Origin: Vanessa cardui
Lineage: Eukaryota; Arthropoda; Insecta; Lepidoptera; Nymphalidae
Assembly (NCBI RefSeq): GCF_905220365.1
Contig: NC_061152.1
Coordinates: 2,035,001-2,099,000 of the forward strand
Length of the DNA stretch: 64,000 nucleotides
Direction: 5' to 3'
In this document: in pieces, positions 48,293 through 59,255 of the stretch
How the letters are laid out: each line of letters starts with the position of its first letter
Position numbering within the stretch: the first letter of the stretch is position 1
Position numbers and translations under genes: made by a program
The notes under the pieces: model-generated
Told to the model about the DNA's origin: nothing
Databases searched by the model: none
The model's input: only the letters and a program-made list of their open reading frames with translations

Positions 48293-48887
48293 TATTTTTA
48301 CTTGTATACACTTTAATTTTACTCTCAAAGTTCCAAAAACAGTTTTGACGTTCAAACGTCATTTCAAATCCACAGTGAATATCATATCACAGATTAATCA
48401 AGCTCTCATGATGACATCGTGTAAATTTCCTGTCAAATATTTGTATGGCTTTTTTCCTCTTTTGATTGGAATATATTAAATATTGATATATTTTTTTCTT
48501 GAAATAAGTGATTTTATTGCTGATGCTTCGAATTTATTTCAAATAATAATATAATTTGATTCAAATGACGATTTTTTATGTTTTTATTTGTTAGTACAAA
48601 TCATTCAACCTTGATGTAGCGTTGTAGGGATTATCTGCTCGATATTTTTAGTCTGTAGTTACTTTAAATATAAATGTTATCGAATATTTTGTGTTTTTAT
48701 TTCTACCCTTTAACGAATTTACTTGAAAATCTTGTGAATGATGTTTAGTTAAATAATGAGTGTTCGAATTTCCAATCAGTTAAAAGCGTGAAGAAAGAGT
48801 AAGAAATTATCTCTTCAAAAAGCACCTGTAAAATAACAATCACCAATAAAATAGCTTTATTTATTCCAAAAACATAAATAGGCTATT
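48293..48887. other. AT-rich intergenic stretch
   Basis: I see no gene or recognisable repeat here. Confidence 0.4.
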
Positions 48888-49312
48888 TGACTGGTTCTTA
48901 AAATCCATTTTATATTATTTAGTAGATGTTAAGGAACCCAGTAAAAGTTGTTTTTTTTATTTCTAGTACATATTTACCGAAAAATATCATATTAAAAATT
49001 CCATATTTAAATAACGCGAGAAAACGCTACTTGGACAATATGGCGATGCAATGGAGTCGGTGACGTCACTTGCCTGTATTTTAAACTATTGTACAAAAAT
49101 TTTACAAGCAAGTGACTTCATCATAAGCCCGGCCAATCAAGAGCGTTTTGTGTCACGTGACAAACATTTAAAATAATGCAATTTTATTAATGAATTTTTG
49201 AATAAATTGAGTATTATTTTCAACTTTCGTTACTAAATAACCATTTTTAAACTCATAATATATACTGATTACAATAATTGACACTTTATTTTTCGCATTG
49301 TCAAATATCCTG
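48888..49312 (+). mobile_element. MITE-A copy 7
   Basis: ATAGGCTATTTGACTGG to GCATTGTCAAATATCCTG. It keeps GGTGACGTCAC, CGGCCAATCAAG and GTCACGTGAC. It is the only copy well outside a gene, in the Dap160-LSM12 gap. Confidence 0.8.
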
Positions 49313-49350
49313 TTGTAACCAACAAATTTAGTAAATTAAACTATTTTAAA

Positions 49351-49475
49351 ATCCTCCTCCAAAGAATTCCATTTTCTTCTGTTTTTGGCAGAGGTCAAGT
49401 TACTTCCAGCGTAGGCCACAATTTCGTCCTGCCACGGAGCGAACGGGCGACCTCTCTTTCTAGTGCCAGACGGTC
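49351..49475 (-). pseudogene. RTE-type LINE C-terminal fragment
   Basis: The minus strand reads RGRPFAPWQDEIVAYAG and then KNRRKWNSLEE. The pattern RGRP..W.D.I...AG......A..R..W..LEE is seen at the C terminus of RTE-clade reverse transcriptases. Only ~40 codons remain, next to a SINE-A. Confidence 0.55.
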
Positions 49476-49481
49476 CATCCA

Positions 49482-49675
49482 GGCGAGCACCACTGAATAT
49501 TCATGTGCTTAATTTGTGTTTATAATTCATCTCGTGCTCGGTGGTGAAGGAGAACATAGAGAGGAAATTATGGCACATATGTAACCACCAACCCGCATTG
49601 GAACAGCGTGGTGGAATATGCCCCAAACCTGCTCAAAGGGAGAGGAGGCCTTAGCCCAGTTGTGGGAAACACAAC
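49482..49675 (+). mobile_element. SINE-A copy, head missing, followed by (CA)n
   Basis: CAGGCGAGCACCACTGAATA to GCCTTAGCCCAGTTGTGGG. An (AC)13-type microsatellite follows at 49683-49709. Confidence 0.7.
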
Positions 49676-49681
49676 ACAACT

Positions 49682-49713
<32 letters not shown>

Positions 49714-49844
49714 TACTAACAACTACAGACACTTTGAAACAAATAAACAATAAAAATGTTGAAAAAATGCAAAATAAAAAAATTCCTGTCTTGTGTTTTG
49801 TTTTGAATTTTTGAGAAGTGGATAGAATCTTTTAAGTATAAAAT

Positions 49845-50507
49845 ATGTTTGCCTTCGGTGTCTCCATATCAAAAACGGAGGCCCTCCTCCTCCACGGTCC
49901 ACGGAAAGCACCCCCAAGAGGGGCGTGTATCACCGCCCAGGGGACTTCATCGTCCCCGATGAAGGGGACTTCATCTCCGCCGTCCAAGGTCGGCGGAGAT
50001 GGGGCGGATCTGTGGTCACCCACGGCGGGCCTAGCGACAGTGGAGGCGATCCGTCCCCTCTTGAGTCGCTGGGTCGAAAGGAAGCACGGCACACTGTCGT
50101 ACAGAATAACGCAGGTACTTACCGGGCACGGATGCTTCGGTAAATACCTGCACGGGATAGCGCGGCGGGAGGAGACATCCTGCTGCCACGAGTGTGGTGC
50201 GCCACTGGACACGGCGTACCACACCCTGTATGAGTGTGCTGCTATGGGGCCCCAGAGGCACATCCTTGCGGCGACTATGGGCGGAGACCTCTCGCTGCCG
50301 AGCGTTATCAACGCCATGCTCGGTAGCGAGATGTGCTGGTCAGAGATGCGCTCCTTCTTCGAAATGTCATGTCGCAGAAAGAAGCCGCTGAGCTCCGCAG
50401 AAAACGACCGGGAGGAGGAAAAGGCGCTACGCGCACCTTCTGCTCGCGCCACAATAGGCGTCACAGGGATCAGGGGGGGGTCCCAGTACCCCGGGAATCC
50501 CCCCTAG
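49845..50507 (+). pseudogene. R1-type LINE remnant: RT piece joined to C-terminal zinc knuckle
   Basis: A 220-codon frame begins VSISKTEALLLHGPRK, the RT stretch after the catalytic site in R1-type elements. It then jumps to a C-terminal region with YRITQVLTGHGCFGKYLH and the cysteine pattern CCHECGAPLDTAYHTLYEC, the terminal zinc knuckle of R1/jockey elements. Several hundred codons are missing between, so the frame is an internal deletion product that happens to stay open. 5' end, endonuclease and most of RT are absent. GC content is far above its surroundings. An AT-rich 3' UTR follows. Confidence 0.8.
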
Positions 50508-51110
50508 GTATTGGAGGCCCGCATAGGCTGATTTTTTTTTTAATTTTAATTGTCGATGAATAAAAATGAAACAATGATGAACTAACGAGTTATTTTTTTA
50601 ATTGAAAATAAAAACTGAACAAAAAAAATTTGGTTGATCAATGAACAGTTAAAATTTTAAAACAAAAAAAATTAAAATCATCTTCCTATAACTTAAGAGG
50701 TCTCATTATACAACATGATCAAAATTTATCAAATTGACATTTAATTTAATAAGAAAAAAGAAATTTACATTATGTTTGATAAATAAATGAGCTGAGATCG
50801 CTAATTTACAGCCAAACACAAAATGCTACGTGTTGGACAGCCAATTGTGAAACGAAATTGCTTTCACTGTATATTGTTAAATAACAGACAATAAATTAAA
50901 TAAACAGCGTAAATGATAAAAACTAATAATTTTAAATTAAGACAAATAATTTCGTTCCAAAATTAAATTGATATCTAGCCTCAAATCAGAGAAACCTGTT
51001 CCATTGTTAAATCTATCAAATTGACAGTTAATTTGACAGCTAAGAAAACGAATCGAGGTTAAAATTAGCGGGAAAATTATTGAATATCTATAGCCGCCTG
51101 AGATCGCGGT
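50508..51110. other. LINE 3' flank and AT-rich spacer
   Basis: A possible LINE 3' UTR (GTCGATGAATAAAAATGAAA) runs to ~50580. The rest is AT-rich and shows nothing I recognise. Confidence 0.4.
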
Positions 51111-51430
51111 ATATAACTTAGATGTAGCATTAGCAAAATTCGATCATCTTTCATCATTTTTTCATCCGAATTAAGTACACTATCAAAAATTATATCAATA
51201 TCTATTTCTTATGTGAATATGATCTTTACACAAACGTAATAACTTGTAATATCATCCGACCTAATATATTCGTCAATTCGACGCGTCGCTTTACACGCAC
51301 TCGCTGTCTCGGGTTGAACTGACGTGATCTATAGCGACGAATATCATCGAATGGCGCGATAGGGATCTAATTCTATTGGTTGTGTAAATCTGTGAATTTG
51401 CCGATGCTACATCTAAGTTGCGTCGTACTA
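51111..51430 (+). mobile_element. MITE-B copy just past the LSM12 3' end
   Basis: AACTTAGATGTAGCATTAGC to CTAAGTTGCGTCGTACTA. It lies 60 bp from the LSM12 stop codon, so it may bound or enter the 3' UTR. Confidence 0.75.
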
Positions 51431-51483
51431 AAGAATATGGCGGGATAATGTCAAATAAGACTAATAACACAAGTTGGAAGGTA

Positions 51484-51494
51484 TATTTATTTAT
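51484..51494 (-). terminator. LSM12 poly(A) signal overlapping the stop codon
   Basis: The minus strand reads CTCCAATAAATAAATATACC across the stop. TAA is contained in the first AATAAA and a second AATAAA follows. If used, the 3' UTR would be only 15-30 nt. Confidence 0.5.
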
Positions 51495-54400
51495 TGGAGT
51501 CTTGAAGAGTTAGCAGCCGCGTGGTCCCGGTGATCCCTCCAGTGTCGTTCAACGAACTTTCGTATGTAATTGTAGGGCTTCGATTCGGGCTCGCCTAATA
51601 CATTTTCAACCTGAGAACATAAATAATAATATCGTTATTTACATACGAAACTAGCATCACTTCGAATTCACAATAATACTATATATATACTACGTTTAGA
51701 TTTTTTTTTATGTTATATGTTGGCGGACGAGTATATGGGCCACCTGATGGTAAGCGGTCACCATCACCCATAGACAATGACGCTGTAAGATATATTAACT
51801 ATTCCTTACATCGTCAATGCGCCACCAACCTTGGGAACTAAGGTGTTATGTCCCTTGTGCCTGTAGTTACACTGGCTCACTCACTCTTCAAACCGGAACA
51901 CAACAATACTGCGTACTGTTGTTTGGCGGTAGAATAACTGATGAGTGGGTGGTACCTACCCAGACGATTAAAAAGATTAAAGAACAAAATTAATTAATTA
52001 AAATAATCTTGTTATGTAAAAGTTCATTGGTTTTCTAGTCATATTGGGTCTTGGGTGTTTGTGCCGTCGTTACTTCTGATCTTCCACAACACAAGTGCGT
52101 TAGCTGCTTACATTGGGATCGGAGTAATGTATGTGATGTTGTCACATATTTACTATTATTTTTTCTTGGGTATGAGAGTTGAAATTACAGGAGTTTGTCT
52201 TCATGTTACATTGCTGAATTTCATTTAAATCTATCACCGGTTCTGAATGAAGATTCTACATGGAAGAACCGACAAAATCTCAAACTTTCCCACCATATAA
52301 ATTACAGGGATATCAGTAAAAAACTATTAATTTCACGTCCATTAAAAGTCCAAGCTTTTCTATCTATAAAACAATCTTGTATTGAATAACCTGCCTTATT
52401 TATCAATGTTCTTAAATATGAGCGTTAAATTTTTATTGGTATACAAACAGCATGATTGCTACACAAACATAATTAGTAATTAGATCAAAGAAAGATCACC
52501 TGTTGTGTCTGTTTGTCATAAACTCAAAAACTACCAAAATGTTTTTCATATAGTTCTTGACAAGTAACCAAATTATTCATGAAAAAAATTGTTGAGTCCA
52601 ATATTGTTTTGTGTAAATTGACTTAAATTTCACAATTATTGTGAGTAAATTAGTGAAGTGAAGTAAAGTAAAGTAACAGCCTCTACATTTCCCATTGCTG
52701 AGATAAGGCCTTCTCCTCCATTTAGGAGAGGGTTTGGAACATATTCCACCACGCTGTTCCAATGCGGGTTGGTTGAATACACATGTGGCAGAATTTCGAT
52801 GAAATTAGACACATGCAGGTTTCCTCACCATGTTTTCCTTCACCGCCAAGTACGAGATGAATTATATTATATTATACAAATTAAGCACATATACATGTAC
52901 AGTGGTGCTTGCCTGCGTTTGAACCTGAAATCATTGGTTAAGATGCATGTGTTATAACCACTGGGCCATCTCGGCTCTTGTAGAAGAAGAATGAAAAATC
53001 ATGCAAATTGGGAACTCAGTTGGTGTCTCGTAACCTGTTGTATGGAACCAAAGTCTCTGCACTTTGTTTATTAAAGTAGCCTGATATAGGATATTACCTT
53101 ATATGGGGGTGTTATTGTTACTTCGTTGTAGACACGAATGCTCTGTCCGGACCAGGAGACATCTTCTATAACTCTGGCGATAGCGAGGAACAATCTCTGC
53201 CCCTCCGGGTCTAGACAAGCTTGTAATGCTGAAACCTGGAAACAAATGAGATATTCCTTATTAATATTGTCAAGAGAAAGTAACTCTATCTGTGTTTGTC
53301 CTGTCTGTCCGTAATCTTGTGAGCTAATATGATGCAATTCATAAAATTATTTCTCTGGTAGAAAGCTACATAATGCTTAAACGCTGTGGAGTAAATTATA
53401 TTTATATTATGTATATTGAACTATTGCAAATGTTGTTTAAAAATTCTGATATAGCTCTTAACAGTCGTAACTCTTGTAGATGATAAAAAAGCTTGGAATT
53501 AATACCTGTTGACTTCCAGGATACATTACATACATATATAATTGTATTTAACTAATATGACTTTATTTTTAAATGTTTTTAAAAGAGTAACTACTGAATT
53601 TCTCGCCGGTTCTTCTCGTTAGAATCTGCTTTCCAAACCGTTGGTAGATTCACTTAATTGTTAAATGACAATTCAGTGCTTGTAAAAGCCGACTTGAATA
53701 AAGTTTATTTTGATTTTGATTGAACACATATCAGATTCCAACAAAAACCATTCACTGAGTAACATACAATAGAGTATCCTTTCAAATTTAAAAAAGCTGT
53801 ACTGAGCTGTCTTTTAAGTTTTCTTGAGTAATAAATGGCACTTGTGTGAAACAAGGCTGGTTGTTAGTTAATGAAAAGAAAGTATGTTATTAGTAATAAT
53901 AGATTTCCAGTCAAGTTAAACATATATATTGCACTATATTTTATTGATATAAAAGTAAACCCACTGCAGGGATAAGGCCTCCTCATCAATTAAGGAGAGT
54001 GTTTGGAACATATTCCACCACGCTATTCCAATGCGGGTCGGTTGAAATATTGTAATAATTTGTAGAAAAGCGTAGCTACAGATTTCTCTCAGCAGTGTAT
54101 ACATTACGCAATGATAATAGTGTCATATTTAATTCAAAACTTAAGAAGTAGTTTTATGAGTATATTTAAGATTATGCATGAGACACTATATACTTAATTC
54201 CAAGCTTAACAGGAAAAAAGGTAAAAAAACAACATTTGGCGCAAAATCATTGGTCGAGAGTTTGATTAGTCTATGATATTCACTACGGATTCACAATAAA
54301 ATGGCATATGAACATCACCAAAACTTATCGGAATTTTAGAAGTAAAATTAATGTGGAAAAAGAACTTTACCACTCTCAATCCAACGGAAAGGCATTCAGA

Positions 54401-55386
54401 GCAATAGGAGAATTTTAGTGTAGACACAGCATTAAGCTGCTACAAGAAATATATAAATATCTTAACAGATAAAGCCAATTTTATAGGACCTACAGCCAAG
54501 ATCTGTAGCCGTAGCTAGGTAAGACCGAGAATGCAAGCTGCCTACAGTATCAAATTCCTATTTGATGTGTAGGAATGGTATATGATTACAGTTATTATGA
54601 CTATTATATAATTGGGATGGGAATGTTCTTAACTATATAATAGTGTTGTCGTTCTAATGATATTAATGCAGACTATTTATGAACTAACAAAGCATAGAGT
54701 TGAATATATTTTATTTAAAATTAATAGTGTATAAGCAGTAATGTCTCTGACTATAAGAGTGATCTCCACACAACTTTTGAACATGGAATATATGATGAGG
54801 AACTAAAGAGTTTGAAGGATTGGTGTAATATAATTTTTTTTAAAGATGAATTGTGTTAATGCCTTAATTTATACAGACCAAGCTCACTTAATGGTATCTT
54901 TGGTTAGTTTATACTAATATTATAATATTAGAAATGGGTAAGTAGCTCTGTTGCTCTTTCACGATCAAAACACTGATTCGAAAATGATGAAATTAGCTAT
55001 GTAGCAAGTTTGTACCACTAGGAAGGATATAGGCTTTTAGGAGCCGCGGGTGATAATTAGTAATAAATATAAACGTTACTCACTAATCTTCTCTTGTTTT
55101 CTATGGAGTTTCTAACTCTCGTGTTGAGTCTGTGCAAATTTAAAGACTGTGGTGGTTCCGGGACAGTTGTCACTTCTTTTTTGATCTGAACGTCGCTGAC
55201 CAGCGACAGGTTGACGATATTAACGTCGTGACGCTTAGGATTACCACTGGATGAGGGACATTTCAAAATTAACATTTTGGTCTGAGGATCGAAAGCTAAT
55301 ACTTCGCCTTCAATATCTTCGTTATAACATGTCCGAGTAGCGACTATGCTGCCGATAGTGAAACAGTCAGACACGACTGTGGACAT
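51491..55386 (-). CDS. LSM12: LSM12 homologue, three exons
   Basis: LSM12 proteins combine an N-terminal Lsm fold with a C-terminal AD (anticodon-binding-like) domain; they bind Ataxin-2 and act in RNA regulation. Exons on the minus strand are 55386-55084, 53235-53098 and 51610-51491: 561 nt, 186 codons plus TAA. Human LSM12 is 195 residues. Exon 1 encodes FTIGSIVATRTCYNEDIEGE, LAFDPQTKMLILKCPSSSG and VNIVNLSLVSDV (Lsm part). Exon 2 encodes ALQACLDPEGQRLFLAIARV and VYNEVTITPPYK. Exon 3 encodes YNYIRKFVERHWRD. All junctions are phase 0 with GT-AG. An ATG 60 nt upstream is in frame (55446), but the family length favours 55386. Introns hold R3, SINE-B, SINE-A and L-tail copies. Confidence 0.92.
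51700..51966 (+). repeat. R3 repeat, near full length
   Basis: TGTTGGCGGACGAGTATATG to GGTACCTACCCAGAC, preceded by a T tract. Confidence 0.7.
52040..52150 (+). repeat. SINE-B 3' part
   Basis: CATATTGGGTCTTGGGTGTT to GTGATGTTGTCACATATTTA. Confidence 0.6.
52151..52664. other. LSM12 intron 2, unrecognised part
   Basis: A decayed L-tail trace (GGTTCTGAATGAAGATTC) near 52240; otherwise nothing recognised. Confidence 0.4.
52665..52978 (-). mobile_element. SINE-A copy, full length
   Basis: AAAGTAACAGCCTCTACATT to CCACTGGGCCATCTCGGCTC. Extra TTATATTATA is inserted near 52862. Confidence 0.75.
53478..53725 (+). repeat. L-tail repeat
   Basis: GATGATAAAAAAGCTTGGAA to AATAAAGTTTATTTTGATTT. Confidence 0.65.
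53955..54050 (-). repeat. SINE-A 3' fragment
   Basis: GTAAACCCACTGCAGGGATA to TTCCAATGCGGGTCGGTTG. Confidence 0.6.
54051..55083. other. LSM12 intron 1, remainder
   Basis: AT-rich and mostly unrecognised. A fragment of the ACCGATTTTGATGAAATT-type repeat lies at ~54905-55055 and ends beside the exon 1 donor. Confidence 0.4.
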
Positions 55387-56172
55387 TTTGTTTTGATAAT
55401 TTGATGTTTTGTTAATAATTAGCGCGATTTTAATGTTTTGTTGCAAGATCCGCCATGAATTTTTTGATTGACAATTGTAAATGTGACTACAGATTATGAC
55501 ATATTACAAGATTGCGTTTAGTTCTTGCAGCATTTCCTGTTCCTTTGCTTTCACTTTTATATTTAATTATAATGTAATTTAAAAATAAATATAAGAATCA
55601 ACCAAATAGGTTTACTATAATATAAAATGGTAATTTAAATTACTTTTTATTTAATATTAGTGATTATTTTTTTTCTGCATGAATCAGAAAATTTAACTAA
55701 ATTTTGGTAATCTTTGAAACTTAATAATTTATAAATTTAATATTTTGAAAAGTGTATATCAGTTTTTGTGTTATCTGTAGCAGTTTAAGCAACGTTGGGA
55801 AATACCTCTACATCTAACTACATCATCAGGGAATACTAATTAATAATTTAATCTACAAAAAAAAGTATAAATAAATAATTTTGTTTACAATGAAACCTGA
55901 TTTGGCATATTTTATATTTATACCTAATTACTTTTAATATTTATTTTCCAACAAGATACAATATATTTTTTAGCATTTTTAGCATAGCATTAGTGTTTAC
56001 AAACTTTTTCGGTGGCATACATTGTCTAATCGCATCAACGGCATTTATCATTAAACAAACAAACTATTCTACAAAGTATGTTATTTTAGGTAATAGACAT
56101 GGTCAACCTACTTAAACGAAAACGCATTGCACGTGAGAATATTATATAATTGTTCACCGGCGGACTACTTAC

Positions 56173-56480
56173 TAGTCGAGATGGCCCAGTGGTAAGAACG
56201 CGTGCATCTTAATCGATGATTGCGGGTTCAAACCCAGGCAAGCACCGCTAATTCATGTGCTTAATTTGTCTTTATAATTCATCTCGTGCTCAGCGGTGAA
56301 GGAAAACATCGTGAGGAAACCTGTATGTCATAAATTTCATAAAAATTCTGCCACATGACTATTCCACCAACTCGCATTGGAACAGCGTGGTGGAATATGT
56401 TTCAAACTTTCTCCTCAAAGGGAGAGAAGGCCTTTAGCCCAGCAGTAGGAATTTAACGGCTTTTGTTGTTGTTGTTGTGT
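56173..56480 (+). mobile_element. SINE-A in copy A only
   Basis: GTCGAGATGGCCCAGTGGTA to TTTGTTGTTGTTGTTGTG. Copy B lacks it and reads through at ~59850. Confidence 0.8.
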
Positions 56481-56667
56481 GTTGGCATACTTACGTTAAA
56501 AATAAAGAACGTTTATGATTATTTACTATTTGAGAGATTTTCACCTTAACCTTAGTCTTTAAAAAAAAATAGACACAGCTTAGTAGCAGCATAGTTACCT
56601 GTATCTATGTACAGTCTAATTATACTGCTACTTAGTTGGGGTAAGATAGGCAAAGGGGTAGAGTTTA

Positions 56668-56709
56668 CGAATTTTGCCGATGCTACATATAAATTGTGTC
56701 GTACTATAT
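56668..56709. repeat. MITE-B right terminus
   Basis: GAATTTTGCCGATGCTACAT to AATTGTGTCGTACTATA. A matching piece lies at ~60034-60072 in copy B. Confidence 0.55.
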
Positions 56710-56876
56710 GTACGTTTAATTATCCTATGAGTACAAGCGCCTGAACTAGGCCGATGTCTCAGACGCTAGACTACGCTAGCAGTGGGAAATTTAACAGGCT
56801 GTTGTATTTGTTGTTGTTGTATTTAAATATATGTGCTACAAAACAATATATTATTTTAATATCAAAAACAGCAACA

Positions 56877-57095
56877 CTAATATTCTTTATTTATTGTATC
56901 ATCAAAGAATTTGCCGTTTATTTTTAATTTTCTTTCGCTTTTCGTGACTTCAGTGACGCCGACTTTATCGCTGTCACTGTCATATTTAAAGGCGCCATCT
57001 TGGTCTTCTTCGGAATCGTCTTCTGGATGAAATGGATTGTAGTAGGCTCTCGAGAGTTTCGATTTTGTATTAATTAAGCCCAATGTCTGAGTCAT
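56877..57095 (-). CDS. Unknown 72-codon ORF, copy A
   Basis: I do not recognise this protein. It begins MTQTLGLINTKSKLSRAYYN, continues with an acidic stretch (PEDDSEEDQDG) and ends in a basic segment (KSERKLKINGKFF) and NKEY. There is no signal peptide or membrane segment. AATAAATAAA lies within the last codons, so a poly(A) site just after the stop is possible. The copy-B version differs by only three residues over 72, and the frame is intact in both. That is compatible with a small gene, but also with a recent duplication of a short chance ORF or of one exon of a larger gene. Confidence 0.55.
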   Translation of the reverse strand: MTQTLGLINTKSKLSRAYYNPFHPEDDSEEDQDGAFKYDSDSDKVGVTEVTKSERKLKINGKFFDDTINKEY

Positions 57096-57224
57096 TACGA
57101 TGGAGACTAGAATATAATGATCTTATTTGTAAACGTTGTTTTGTGAAGCGAGGCGAAGTTATCTTTACATGATTTTTTTGAATTTCGAAAGAAAATACGT
57201 CTATTTTGGGATATAGGTAGGCGG

Positions 57225-57530
57225 AGCTGAGATGGACCAGTGGTTAAAACACGTGCATCTTAACCGATGATTGTGGGTTCAAACCCAGGCAAGCACCACT
57301 ATATATATATCTGCTTTATTTGTGTTTATAATTCATCTCGTGCTCGGCGGTGAAGGAAAACTTCGTGAGGAAGTGTTTGTCTAATTTCATCGAAATTCTG
57401 CCACATGTGCATTCCACCAACCCGCATTGGAACAGCGTGGTGGAATATGTTCCAAACCCTCTCCGTGATGGAAGAGGAGGCCTTATCCCAGCAGTGGGAA
57501 ATTTACAGGCTGTTACTTTACTTTACTTTT
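57225..57530 (+). mobile_element. SINE-A in copy A only
   Basis: GAGCTGAGATGGACCAGTGG to GGCTGTTACTTTACTTTAC. Absent from copy B at ~60583. Confidence 0.8.
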
Positions 57531-57799
57531 ACTGGGCACACAAAGGTGGGGTACCCAATGGTAATTGGTCACTATCCTAAAGTAATGCACTTCTAAGAGC
57601 TCTTTCAGACTTCCTAAAATATATTTATTTTATCACAAGGCATTTCTATTCATAATAGCCTAATTTTTTTTCGGGTATTACTCTGCTATGCTCATTATTA
57701 ATGGTGTCAGATGTTTGGACAGGAAACCGTTTAGTAATCCTCGTTCGCCTCAACGATAGTCCAAGATTTGAACTACGCGTAGCGTCTGTGACTCTTGTT

Positions 57800-58172
57800 A
57801 TTTTTTATGACGTAGGTCGGTGGGCGAGTAAATTGGCCACCTGATGGTAAATGGTCACCATCACCCATACATAGCTAATGAGCCACCAACCTTGAGAACT
57901 AAGGTATTATGTACAGTCCAGAATAAGAAAACCTTCGTCAGTTTTCAAATATATTCCTTTATCAAGTCGTAACTCTTAGTACCTTTTAAATCTAAACATC
58001 GAATCATTGCGACGCAATATGTCTTTCTCGATCGGCAAAGCAGATTATCGCTCACACTGAGCACACAAAAATAGATCTTAAGGTGACGAAACTTTTCTTA
58101 ATCTGACTGTACCTTGTGCCTGACTAACTCACTTTTCAAACTGGAAAACAACTATACTGAGTACTTAAAAAC
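57800..58172 (+). repeat. R3 repeat split by MITE-C
   Basis: GTCGGTGGGCGAGTAAATTG to AAGGTATTATGTA, then CCTTGTGCCTGACTAACTC after the MITE. Copy B has the uninterrupted version at 60800-60985. Confidence 0.7.
57914..58109. mobile_element. MITE-C in copy A only
   Basis: CAGTCCAGAATAAGAAAACC to TTTCTTAATCTGACTG, with TA at 57912-57913 and 58110-58111. Copy B reads ATTATGTACCTTGTGCC at the same place, a true empty site. Confidence 0.85.
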
Positions 58173-58179
58173 GGCTCGC

Positions 58180-58620
58180 AACAAGGCAACTGCCAAACTC
58201 AGGGCTGATCCATAGAATTTACCGTTTGGCAAAACCCAAAAACTTTAATTAGTACACCTTATCTTAATCCAGACCCAAAGGTACTGAAGTTATTTTCCAA
58301 CCCCTTTTAACAACACTGTAGAAATCTTCAGAAAGGTCCTCGGATCCCTTGGGGAAACCGGTTCCCGTGTGAATCTTACCCACTAAAAACAACTGCGATG
58401 GCTGTCAGCATGGATTTAAGAGACTGCAGGGTTCTAACCAAATAACATGACTTTGTATTTTTTAAATGTTGTAAAAGAGTAACTACTGCGTTTTTCGCCG
58501 GTTCTTCTCGGTAGAATCTACTTTCCGAACCGGTGGTAGCTTCACTTAATTGTAAAATGACGATTCAAAAGTGCTTGTAAAAGCCTACTTGAATAATGTT
58601 TATTTTGATTTTGATTTTAT
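58180..58620. repeat. Unclassified repeat plus L-tail, copy A
   Basis: AGAGACTGCAGGGTTCTAAC and GGTCCTCGGATCCCTTGG are shared with copy B. An L-tail (plus) follows at 58440-58620, ending TTTATTTTGATTTTGATT. Copy B has the same L-tail at 61240-61415. Confidence 0.6.
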
Positions 58621-58950
58621 CAGCACAACGAATCAGCAGCTCCGTGCGGGACTCCGTTCGTAGCTCGGTGGAACTCTCCTCAGGAATTAAGCCTCACCTA
58701 CAAGGAATTTTAATAAAATGCCATTAGTAAAACGATACTCACATATGAATGCCAGTTTTGTCATTATATTTTCAATTTCATTGATCATAAACGAATGTTA
58801 TTACGTTATGGTCAGTGAATTTTTAAATTAGCTGATCTTATCAACTAGCTTAATCTGTGGCTTTACTCATACTTTGTAAAACACTAGGGAACCTAACCGG
58901 TTTCGGTTTCGGTGCAATACTGATACTCGATATACTAGTCGAGTCGTAGA

Positions 58951-59255
58951 TGAGTCGAGATGGCCCAGTGGTTTGAACGCGTGCGTCTTAACCGATAATT
59001 GCGGGTTCAAATCCAGGCAAGCACCGCTGATTCATGTGCTTAATTTGTCTTTATAATTCATCTCGTGCTCAGCGGTGAAGGAAAACATCGTGAGGAAACC
59101 TGCATGTGACAAATTTCATAGAAATTCTGCCACATGTGTATTCCACCAACCCGCATTGGAACAGCGTGGTGGAATATGTTCCAAACCTTCTCCTCAAAGG
59201 GAGAGGAGGAGAGCCTTTAGCCCAGCAGTGGGAATTTACAGGCTGTTGTTGTTGA
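58951..59255 (+). mobile_element. SINE-A, shared by both copies (A)
   Basis: GTCGAGATGGCCCAGTGGTT to TTACAGGCTGTTGTTGTTG. It shares private changes (GCGTGCGTCTTAACCGATAA) with the copy-B SINE at 61746, so it predates the duplication. Confidence 0.85.

Noticed and set aside
49832..50464. 210-codon minus-strand ORF opposite the R1-type remnant
   Set aside because: GC-rich antisense shadow; the plus frame has recognisable RT and zinc-knuckle motifs and this one does not.
55387..55446. Upstream in-frame ATG of LSM12 as the start
   Set aside because: The extra 20 residues (MQQNIKIALII...) have no counterpart in the family, and the ATG at 55386 gives the normal N terminus before the FTIGS motif.
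57350..57596. Recurrent ~60-90 codon ORFs sharing an SNFIEILPHVHSTNPHWNSV-type peptide
   Set aside because: They recur at every SINE-A copy in either strand (also at 4285, 5973, 16185, 27627, 29368, 59075, 61871). They are chance frames through the SINE body, not a gene family.
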